Below the pieces are notes generated by a model. That model did no database searches, had not been told where the DNA came from, and was given only the letters and a program-made list of their open reading frames with translations. Below, piece after piece: positions 57,936-64,000 of a stretch of DNA of 64,000 bases (its first letter is position 1; each line of letters starts with the position of its first letter). Source of the DNA: UKL13-2 sp043756275 (GTDB taxonomy: Bacteria > Pseudomonadota > Gammaproteobacteria > Burkholderiales > Usitatibacteraceae); NCBI GenBank assembly GCA_043756275.1, contig JAYURJ010000227.1, forward strand, positions 6,939 to 70,938, given 5' to 3'. Both the position numbers and the translations under genes were made by a program.

Positions 57936-59228
57936 TTAATCGCTTTGTTTGCACCAGGTTTCGCGTGTCATCAACAACAGCACAACTGCGATGGTGCCCC
58001 AGATCAGCATCAGCGAAAAACCTTGCTGGTAAGACGCCAGATCGAAGACACGCTTGCCATCGATGGCATTGCCGCGCCAGGTGCGATCCAGAATAATTCC
58101 CACCAGCGGCTGCATGTACATCGGCCCCTGAATGACGCCCATATTGGCCACACCAGAAACTGTGCCCGCCAATCGCGCCGGACAGGATTCCTTGGCGAAC
58201 GCAAAACTCAGGATGAAGCACGCACCGAAGAAGCCGATACTGACCATCAGGGCGACCAACAATGCATAAGGCAATTTTGGCGCGTAGATGAGGGTTGCCC
58301 ATAAACCCAACGTAATCACCATGCCGCCGATATAGAGCGGTTTGCGACGGCCGATGCGATCCGAGACGACACCATAACTCAAGCTGCCCACGGCCCATGC
58401 CACCATCATGGTCGAACACAGCCCCGCCGCATTGGTCGGCGACAGTCCGTAATGCGTGGTTAAAAACGGCACGCCCCATAAGCCCGCGAACGTAAGAATG
58501 ATTGCGCTCGGCGCGCCCGCAATAAAAAACAGCAGCACAACATTGCGATTGCGAAATGCTTCCTTGAGCCCTGCAAAAATACTGGTTCGCGCCTGATCAG
58601 GCCCATGCGTGTGATCGGCGTAGCTTTTATAGCCGCGTGCGCCCGGGTCGTCACGCACCATGAACCAGGTGAATATGCCGAGCAATATGGTGATCACCGC
58701 ACTTGCCCACATCACCCCCCGCCAGCCGAATGCATCCGCCATCATCCGTAGCGGCGCGCCGGCAAACACTGCGCCAAACACACCCACAACCAGCGCCATG
58801 CCCGAGGCCAACGCGAATTGCCGTGCGGGCATCCAGTGACTGGCAAGTTTTAACATCGATACGAACGCTACGCCAACAGAGCCACCGATCAACAACCGCC
58901 CTAAGTTGGCTGTCCATGTATCGGGTGCCATCGCGAACACCGCCGTACCGATGCCTGCTGTAGCAGCGCCGACCGTAAGCAATACGCGCGGGCCGAAGCG
59001 GTCCGCCAGCAAGCCCGTAGGTATTTGCATTGCCACATAGCTATAGAAATAAAACGCTGAAAGATTACCAAGTGCCGCCGCCGTCAGCCCAAACGCGTCC
59101 GAGAGCTCCACCGTGATGACGGCCGGTGCCACGCGCTGATAAAAACCGATGAAGTAAAGGGCCGCACCCAGCCCCCACATGGTCCAGGCAATCAACAGCG
59201 GCGGATGATTATCGCGATTCGAAAGCAA
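57936..59228 (-). CDS. MFS transporter, anion/metabolite type
   Basis: This 430-residue twelve-helix major facilitator starts LIAWTMWGLGAALYFIGFYQ. ADRFGPRVLLTVGAATAGIG (loop 2-3 motif) and SDRIGRRKPLYIGGMVITLG (second-half copy) are conserved. FYQRVAP in helix 1 is common in a subgroup annotated as hexuronate or unknown-substrate carriers, but specificity cannot be read. It is 1 bp downstream of a DUF2834 gene on the same strand and convergent with the Bcr-type transporter, with only 2 bp between their stops. Confidence 0.85.
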   Translation of the reverse strand: MLSNRDNHPPLLIAWTMWGLGAALYFIGFYQRVAPAVITVELSDAFGLTAAALGNLSAFYFYSYVAMQIPTGLLADRFGPRVLLTVGAATAGIGTAVFAMAPDTWTANLGRLLIGGSVGVAFVSMLKLASHWMPARQFALASGMALVVGVFGAVFAGAPLRMMADAFGWRGVMWASAVITILLGIFTWFMVRDDPGARGYKSYADHTHGPDQARTSIFAGLKEAFRNRNVVLLFFIAGAPSAIILTFAGLWGVPFLTTHYGLSPTNAAGLCSTMMVAWAVGSLSYGVVSDRIGRRKPLYIGGMVITLGLWATLIYAPKLPYALLVALMVSIGFFGACFILSFAFAKESCPARLAGTVSGVANMGVIQGPMYMQPLVGIILDRTWRGNAIDGKRVFDLASYQQGFSLMLIWGTIAVVLLLMTRETWCKQSD

Positions 59229-59229
59229 A

Positions 59230-59562
59230 TCAGGCCGAGCCAGAGGTTGGCTTGTGCTCGGCTAGCTTGCACTCGCGCACGTACAGGAACGCGGGCAGCG
59301 CGAACGATAAGCCGATGAGGATATTGGCCACGACAAACAGCCACCAGTGGAGAATCGCGAACCGTCTGGATTCGGTAAACACGAACGGCCAAAACACCAG
59401 ACAGGAAACCGTGAAGTCGGCCAGAGTTGCGGCTGCAATTGGGTTTCCCCATGCCAGCGACAGCGCAGACGAGGAGCCGGGCACAGTCGCCAGATAGCCA
59501 AAGTAAGTCGCATACGGCACGATGGCACCAATGATGGCGGCGACAAGGTAAAAAACTCTCAT
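59230..59562 (-). CDS. DUF2834 domain small membrane protein
   Basis: This 110-residue protein has about three hydrophobic segments. DFTVSCLVFWPFVFTESRRF then ILHWWLFVVANILIGLSFAL and PAFLYVREC match DUF2834 (D...F..F...E..R......W......VG.S..LP..L). Function unknown. The gene is 1 bp upstream of the MFS transporter gene, so the two are co-translated and may act together in the membrane (inference). Confidence 0.8.
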   Translation of the reverse strand: MRVFYLVAAIIGAIVPYATYFGYLATVPGSSSALSLAWGNPIAAATLADFTVSCLVFWPFVFTESRRFAILHWWLFVVANILIGLSFALPAFLYVRECKLAEHKPTSGSA

Positions 59563-59721
59563 TGCGGAAGGATACCGCGATTGCTGGCTCGTTTCGATCG
59601 CGCTAAGGCGCGAAAAAGATGGTATCCATGTTTAAGCCGCGCAAAATTTGTCCCAGCCGCCATACAACTCAATATGTAAATATCAATGCCAGCAACAAAA
59701 TTTCATGGTTAAACCGGATAA

Positions 59722-60165
59722 TTATTTGATGTCCAGTATGTCCGGGTTCACAAACGAGTGAATGTATTGCGCGGCGCTGATCGACGCATGCTGCGACTGC
59801 ATACGTAATAATTTGATCGCTTCAAAACGTGCGCTAAACGGGGTTATTGCGGTCGGCGACGCCTCTGGCTCAAGGTATCCCATACCCCAGGCACCAAAAA
59901 CGCGTGCGTCACTCTGTGTTCGCGCAAGCAGATCAACATCGTAATGGCGGGCATCTTTGGCGATGCGCGCGTATAACGAGTCCACCACCGCAGCGGGGCC
60001 TTCAATGGTTTGCACAAACATGCCCTCGCAATACACCAGCATCCCGGTAATGCCAACCTTCTCGTTCTGCACTTGGGCAAAAAACTTTAATCTATGGCGC
60101 GCCTCGCGGGAGGCAAATTCCGCAGTGGCGTGACTGGTATATGCAATTGCGACAATTTTTTCCAT
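59722..60165 (-). CDS. Short BLUF-domain blue-light sensor
   Basis: This 147-residue protein consists almost entirely of a BLUF domain. The flavin hydrogen-bond residues are present: Tyr9 in AIAYTSHA, Asn34 in QNEKVGITG and Gln52 in MFVQTIEG. The later Trp and Met lie in VFGAWGMGYLEP. BLUF proteins bind FAD non-covalently and red-shift on blue light; short ones act through partner proteins. No output domain follows. The true start is ATG 60165 (MEKIVAIAYTS), not the longer open frame. The window's EAL regulator and kinase lie 33 kb away, and no adjacent partner is obvious; the agmatinase-like gene is 109 bp upstream. Confidence 0.88.
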   Translation of the reverse strand: MEKIVAIAYTSHATAEFASREARHRLKFFAQVQNEKVGITGMLVYCEGMFVQTIEGPAAVVDSLYARIAKDARHYDVDLLARTQSDARVFGAWGMGYLEPEASPTAITPFSARFEAIKLLRMQSQHASISAAQYIHSFVNPDILDIK

Positions 60166-60273
60166 GGGAGCGGGTTCCCCGTGCTTATTTTTATATGTAG
60201 TCGTGCCGGCAACAATTGCGTCAAAGCGCATTCGTCATGCTCTGAGGTATTCACAGCATCGAATCTGGTGATC

Positions 60274-61212
60274 TCAACCCCCCGGGCTTGCTTTGGCGAT
60301 CTGCCCCGCGAGATATGTCCAGATAAATGTCGCAGCCGCGTTGCTGGTAATCTCAGCGTGATCATATGGCGGTGAGACTTCGGTGCAATCCATTCCAACC
60401 CATGACAATTCGGCCAGCTCCTCAATAAACGTGAGAACCTGGTTCGTCGTCATGCCGCCTGGTTCCGGCGTGCCGGTACCGGGCGCGTAGGCGGGATCGA
60501 GGCAGTCAATATCGAGCGTGAGATAGACGGGGGGATTGCCGGCGGCTGTGACGCGCCTGCGGATGTCATCGAGCAGATCAGACAACTGCGCGGGGCTCTC
60601 GCGACCGCGTAATTCTCGAGCAGTAATGACCCGGCCGCCGCCCGCACTGACATACTCGCGTGCCGCTTTCGTGCCGGACGAGCGGATGCCGATCTGGATG
60701 GTTGCCTCCGGAACAATCAAACCTTCTTGCAGCGCCTCAAAAGTCCAGGTGCCATGGCCGGATGGTTCGCCGAAGTGGTCCTCCCAAGTGTCGCAATGTG
60801 CATCGAGGTGGATCAGCGCCAGCGGACGTCCGCAATGGGCGCGATAGGCGCGCAGCAATGGCAGTGTGATTGAGTGATCGCCGCCCAGCCAGCACGCATG
60901 GTGGGCCGCCAGAATTGGCGGCAACAGCGGCATCATTGCCGCGCGCATCTTCTCGATGCCGGTATTTGGCAGGGCGAGATCGCCAAGATCGGTCAAATGT
61001 CCGACCGGCGTGGCATTGAAATGCGGGTGAATGCCATCGCAGAGCATGTGGCTCGCGCGGCGGATTGCATCCGGCCCAAAGCGCGCGCCCGGTCGATTGG
61101 TGACCGCGCCATCCCAAGGCACGCCCACCACGGCGTATGGACGGGTCGCGTCACCAGCGGCAACTTTCAGAAAAGTGTTCTGTGAAGCGAAAGCGAAGGC
61201 GTGATCGGACAT
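60274..61212 (-). CDS. speB: Agmatinase/arginase-family ureohydrolase
   Basis: This 312-residue dimanganese ureohydrolase has all metal-binding motifs: LGGDHSIT, HLDAHCDTWEDHF and DIDCLDPAYAPGTGTPEPGG. GGMTTNQVL follows, and VGVPWDGAVTNRPGARFGPD is the agmatinase-type N-terminal loop. Members cleave agmatine to putrescine and urea, or guanidino acids; the agmatinase sub-signature (SPPYDHAEITS near the C-terminus) supports SpeB, but guanidinobutyrase or similar cannot be excluded. It is 15 bp downstream of a rhodanese gene. No arginine decarboxylase is in the window. Confidence 0.86.
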   Translation of the reverse strand: MSDHAFAFASQNTFLKVAAGDATRPYAVVGVPWDGAVTNRPGARFGPDAIRRASHMLCDGIHPHFNATPVGHLTDLGDLALPNTGIEKMRAAMMPLLPPILAAHHACWLGGDHSITLPLLRAYRAHCGRPLALIHLDAHCDTWEDHFGEPSGHGTWTFEALQEGLIVPEATIQIGIRSSGTKAAREYVSAGGGRVITARELRGRESPAQLSDLLDDIRRRVTAAGNPPVYLTLDIDCLDPAYAPGTGTPEPGGMTTNQVLTFIEELAELSWVGMDCTEVSPPYDHAEITSNAAATFIWTYLAGQIAKASPGG

Positions 61213-61227
61213 AAGGGACTTAAGTCG

Positions 61228-61620
61228 TTACACCTGTTCCCAGGGCAACTCTGCACGCCGCCAGCCACCAAGCTTGCCACGCTGGTGATTGTCGTCGAGA
61301 TCGCCCTCGAAGCCTTCCAGCACGTTGTACACCGTGGTGAATCCCGCTGCTTCGAGTGCCAATCCGGCGTCAACACTACGGTTGCCTGAGCGGCAAATAA
61401 TCACCACCGGTCGATGCGTGGAATGACCAACCGCTTTTTTCACCTGACCCACAAAATGCGGATTGATGTCCCATTCGGGGCCGTCGTTCCATGGAATCAT
61501 CAGTGCGCCGACCGGGTGGCCGACGAACAGAAACTCCATTTCGCTGCGGCAATCAACGAACACCGCAGTCGGATTTTTTTTGAGAAAGTCGGCGGTTTGT
61601 TTCGGGGTCAGATGATCCAT
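61228..61620 (-). CDS. Single-domain rhodanese-like protein
   Basis: This 130-residue protein has a single rhodanese domain with active-site loop CRSGNRSVDAG (Cys at about position 76), a six-residue CX5R/S-type loop like that of GlpE and PspE. VFVDCRSEMEFLFVGHPVGA gives the upstream CDC25-like part. Sulfur transfer to thiol acceptors is likely; the physiological donor is unknown. It is upstream of the agmatinase gene with 15 bp between, probably co-transcribed, and divergent from the M20 amidohydrolase. Confidence 0.88.
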   Translation of the reverse strand: MDHLTPKQTADFLKKNPTAVFVDCRSEMEFLFVGHPVGALMIPWNDGPEWDINPHFVGQVKKAVGHSTHRPVVIICRSGNRSVDAGLALEAAGFTTVYNVLEGFEGDLDDNHQRGKLGGWRRAELPWEQV

Positions 61621-61769
61621 TACGAGTCCGTTTTTTTGTCTACTTGGAAGTCGATTTTGAAGTCTATGTGGAAATTTGCTTATTTAATTATAGCGACACA
61701 CGGTCGGTTGCCTTGGCGAGTCTGGTTACTCAATGCGATAATCAGCCACGATTTCAGGAGTATAAAACC

Positions 61770-63041
61770 ATGAATGCCCCGGATGCCTTTCTGGCGCGTG
61801 ACACCGCCATTTCCCAACACGCCGACCGATTGAATGATCAGGTGATCGCCTGGCGGCGCGATTTGCACGCCAATCCGGAATTGGGAAACCGCGAATTTCG
61901 TACCGGCAAACTGGTGGCCGAGCACTTGCGGAAACTGGGATTTGACGAGGTCAAAGAACAAGTCGCCCACACCGGCGTCGTCGGTGTACTGAGGGGAACC
62001 CGGCCCGGCCCTTGTGTGGCATTGCGCGCGGACATGGACGGTTTGCCGGTCACCGAGGAGACCAATGTGCCTTTCAAAAGCCAGGTACGCACCATTTGGA
62101 ACGGGGCCGAAGCCGGTGTGATGCACGCCTGCGGACACGATACCCACGTCGCCATCCTGATGGGCGTGGCTGAAATGCTTTCGCATATGCGTAGCGAAAT
62201 TCAAGGATCAGTTAAATTCATCTTCCAGCCCGCCGAGGAAATGCCGCCGATTGGCGAAGAGGGCGGGGCCAAGCTGATGATCGAACAAGGCTGCATGCAG
62301 AATCCAAAAGTCGATGCCATTTTTGGCCTGCACATCACCTCCAAAATGCACACCAATACCATCGGCTATCGCGTCGGTCCGTTGATGGCGAGTGCGGACC
62401 AATTCCGCATTTTCATTCGTGGCAATCAGACGCACGGCGCGCAGCCCTGGAGCGGTGTGGACCCCATCGTGGTCGGCTCGCAAGTGGTGCTGGGTTTGCA
62501 GACGATTGTGTCGCGGAAGATGAATTTGACCGAGGAGCCATCGGTGGTCACCGTTGGCTCATTTCAGGCCGGCAATCGCTCCAACATCATTCCCGATGAA
62601 GCCAAGATGGAAGGCACCATCCGCACCTTTGACGAAAAACATCGCGAGGAAATACACCAGTTTGTCGAGAAGATCACCACGCTGATTGCCGAATCCGGTG
62701 GGGCAACGGCGCATGTACACATTGCAAAAGGCTATCCGGTCACGGTGAACGACGAAGCGCTCACCAATTGGGCGGTGCCGGTGTTGAAACGTATCGCGAC
62801 CGAGGCCTCAGTTGGCGTCTGCCCCAAGACCTGTGGCGCAGAAGATTTCGCGTACTACCAGCAGGAAGTACCCGGCGTGTTTTTCTTCATTGGCTGTACG
62901 CCTAAGGATCAAGATTGTAAATATGCGCCTTCCAACCACAGCCCACGTTTTTATGTCGATGAGAATAGCTTGAAAGTTGGCGTGAAATCGTTGGCGGCAT
63001 TGGCGCTCGACTGGCTATCAGCGAATGCCAAAAATAGCTGA
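61770..63041 (+). CDS. M20 family amidohydrolase (hippuricase / N-acyl-amino-acid hydrolase type)
   Basis: This 423-residue metal-dependent amidohydrolase has HACGHDTHVAILMG (metal-binding His/Asp region) and FQPAEEMPPIGEEGGA with the catalytic Glu. A dimerisation domain (about 200-315) follows, and CGAEDFAYYQQEVPGVFFFI completes the metal site. IAWRRDLHANPELGNREFRT at the start is typical of the M20D subfamily (HipO/AmhX/IlvE-like). It should cleave N-acyl amino acids in the cytosol; no signal peptide. CAGGAG lies nine bases before ATG 61770. Confidence 0.9.
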   Translation: MNAPDAFLARDTAISQHADRLNDQVIAWRRDLHANPELGNREFRTGKLVAEHLRKLGFDEVKEQVAHTGVVGVLRGTRPGPCVALRADMDGLPVTEETNVPFKSQVRTIWNGAEAGVMHACGHDTHVAILMGVAEMLSHMRSEIQGSVKFIFQPAEEMPPIGEEGGAKLMIEQGCMQNPKVDAIFGLHITSKMHTNTIGYRVGPLMASADQFRIFIRGNQTHGAQPWSGVDPIVVGSQVVLGLQTIVSRKMNLTEEPSVVTVGSFQAGNRSNIIPDEAKMEGTIRTFDEKHREEIHQFVEKITTLIAESGGATAHVHIAKGYPVTVNDEALTNWAVPVLKRIATEASVGVCPKTCGAEDFAYYQQEVPGVFFFIGCTPKDQDCKYAPSNHSPRFYVDENSLKVGVKSLAALALDWLSANAKNS

Positions 63042-63145
63042 ACCGGCGTAAAATAGCGGTTCGCCGATTTGATTCTGCTTGCGGGCGACGGATTCGGGAG
63101 GATTCGAAATACGGCTAAAGCGACACAGTGATTTTTTGCAAGACG

Positions 63146-63190
63146 AAAAACCTGTTTGCCGGTGGCAATTGGCAAACAGGTTTTTTGTTT
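63146..63190 (+). terminator. Strong rho-independent terminator between the M20 gene and metH
   Basis: AAACCTGTTTGCC and GGCAAACAGGTTT form a 13-bp stem with a loop of about ten bases, followed by TTTTTTGTTTT. It is 105 bp past the M20 stop and about 60 bp before the metH ATG. It may end the M20 transcript or act as an attenuator in a metH leader. Confidence 0.78.
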
Positions 63191-63221
63191 TGGCGCTTCG
63201 TTGAAACCAACGAAGTAGCCA
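63191..63221 (+). other. Second hairpin in front of metH
   Basis: CTTCGTTG-AAAC-CAACGAAG is a perfect 8-bp stem, extended by TGGC and GCCA on the outside. It is followed by A-rich sequence rather than T, so it is not a terminator in this direction. It lies 29 bp before the metH start. Confidence 0.55.
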
Positions 63222-63249
63222 AAAAAACGCACCAGAGCAGATAAATATC

Positions 63250-64000
63250 ATGGACCATTCTTTCTCAACCCGCCCCGCACGTACGCGTTCACTCATGGAC
63301 GCGCTGGCGCAGCGCATCCTCGTGCTCGACGGGGCGATGGGCACCATGATCCAGCGCCACCGGCTGAGCGAGTCCGACTATCGGGGCGAGCGTTTCGCGT
63401 CCTGGAAAAGTGATCTGCGTGGCAACAATGATTTGCTCACCTTGACGCGACCACAGGTGATCCGTGAAATTCACGCACAGTATCTGGCGGCGGGTGCGGA
63501 TATTCTCGAAACCAATACCTTCAATTCCACCAGCGTCTCCATGGCCGATTACCACATGGAGTCGCTGGCCTACGAGTTGAACTTCGAAGGTGCCAAACTG
63601 GCCCGCGAAGTAGCTGACGCGCAGACGCTGGCAACACCTGGCCGTCCGCGATTCGTCGCCGGTGTGTTGGGGCCGATGAACCGCACGCTGTCGCTGTCGC
63701 CGGATGTAAACGACCCCGGCTTTCGGGCGGTTAATTTCGATGACGTGAAAGACGCCTATCGCGAAGCCACGCGCGGGCTGATCGACGGCGGCGCGGATAT
63801 CCTGCTGGTTGAAACTATTTTTGATACGCTCAACAGCAAGGCCGCCATATTTGCCATTGAAGAAGAATTTGATGTGCGGGGGCTGACAGCAGAAATGCGT
63901 TTGCCGGTCATGATTTCGGGCACCATCACGGATGCATCGGGCCGCACGCTATCAGGCCAGGTGGTCGAAGCTTTTTACAATTCAGTGCGCCACGCCAATC
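63250..64000 (+). CDS. metH: Cobalamin-dependent methionine synthase MetH, 5' part
   Basis: The first 250 codons are visible; the gene continues past the right edge. The homocysteine-binding domain is clear: RILVLDGAMGTMIQRHRLSE, GADILETNTFNSTSVSMADY, FVAGVLGPMNRTLSLSPDVN, GGADILLVETIFDTLNSKAA and MISGTITDASGRTLSGQ. The family methylates homocysteine to methionine through methylcobalamin and 5-methyltetrahydrofolate and is over 1200 residues in full; some betaproteobacteria split it in two genes, which cannot be checked here. The upstream 208 bp carries two hairpins. Confidence 0.94.
   Translation, partial: MDHSFSTRPARTRSLMDALAQRILVLDGAMGTMIQRHRLSESDYRGERFASWKSDLRGNNDLLTLTRPQVIREIHAQYLAAGADILETNTFNSTSVSMADYHMESLAYELNFEGAKLAREVADAQTLATPGRPRFVAGVLGPMNRTLSLSPDVNDPGFRAVNFDDVKDAYREATRGLIDGGADILLVETIFDTLNSKAAIFAIEEEFDVRGLTAEMRLPVMISGTITDASGRTLSGQVVEAFYNSVRHAN

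Noticed and set aside
63042..63249. SAH or cobalamin riboswitch upstream of metH
   Set aside because: The conserved core sequences of those classes are not visible; only two hairpins can be supported.
1..64000. tRNA, rRNA, CRISPR array, prophage or transposase genes
   Set aside because: Read for them on both strands; none recognised. A tRNA scan would be decisive and was not possible.

Overview
The window looks like chromosomal core sequence of a betaproteobacterium (Burkholderiales/Nitrosomonadales-like; the order is not resolved). The reasons are gene order and family type rather than any marker gene. They include the hemC-hemD-hemX-hemY run, the proteobacterial three-gene order of a Gcw_chp/TorF outer-membrane protein with glnK and amtB, the gshA type found beside gshB in betaproteobacteria, a very large DUF3683/FAD/Fe-S fusion oxidoreductase, and xseB-ispA-dxs beside a Rieske oxygenase. 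I recognised no rRNA, tRNA, phage, IS element or CRISPR array.

Layout. 1-8.4 kb (mostly minus): 5' end of deoD, a KefF/KefC glutathione-gated potassium efflux pair, a DUF2784 membrane protein, a secreted S9 peptidase, a mercaptopyruvate sulfurtransferase, a DMT exporter and a Rieske oxygenase. 8.6-12.5 kb (plus): xseB, ispA and dxs (isoprenoid precursors), then two tandem small secreted paralogues. 12.7-18.8 kb: a YcaQ-like DNA glycosylase with a GST, an Old Yellow Enzyme, a patatin-like lipase, a YkuD-type lipoprotein and a DUF302 protein with a frameshift at its start. 18.9-22.7 kb: mpl (minus) divergent from gshA-gshB (plus). 22.9-29.1 kb: a CHASE3 hybrid histidine kinase with an Hpt domain, an EAL response regulator and a putative PilZ-like protein, which together look like a c-di-GMP signalling set. 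29.2-37.2 kb: a HIT protein, a BNR-repeat lipoprotein and the 1331-residue DUF3683 oxidoreductase. 37.4-41.4 kb: hemC-hemD-hemX-hemY. 41.7-43.6 kb: a trypsin-like protease and two decayed genes. 43.8-48.7 kb: a glycolytic run (gap, sugE, two small genes, pgk, pyk). 48.9-51.6 kb: rdgB-hemW and folE2. 51.8-54.7 kb: torF-glnK-amtB with a visible sigma-54 promoter and two NtrC-like sites. 54.7-64 kb: ubiK-yifB, two MFS transporters, a DUF2834 protein, a BLUF photoreceptor, an agmatinase-family enzyme, a rhodanese, an M20 amidohydrolase and the 5' end of metH.

Connections. Thiol and electrophile biology recurs: gshA, gshB, KefF/KefC, a Nu-class GST, an OYE and a sulfurtransferase. Nitrogen control is legible directly from the promoter upstream of torF-glnK-amtB.

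The most distinctive feature not explained by genes is a family of about 65-bp imperfectly palindromic intergenic repeats. Their ends resemble CTAGCACTGGCG and CGCCAGTGCTAG. About ten full or degenerate copies are spread through the window, some touching gene starts or ends. I found no convincing new defence or mobile system.
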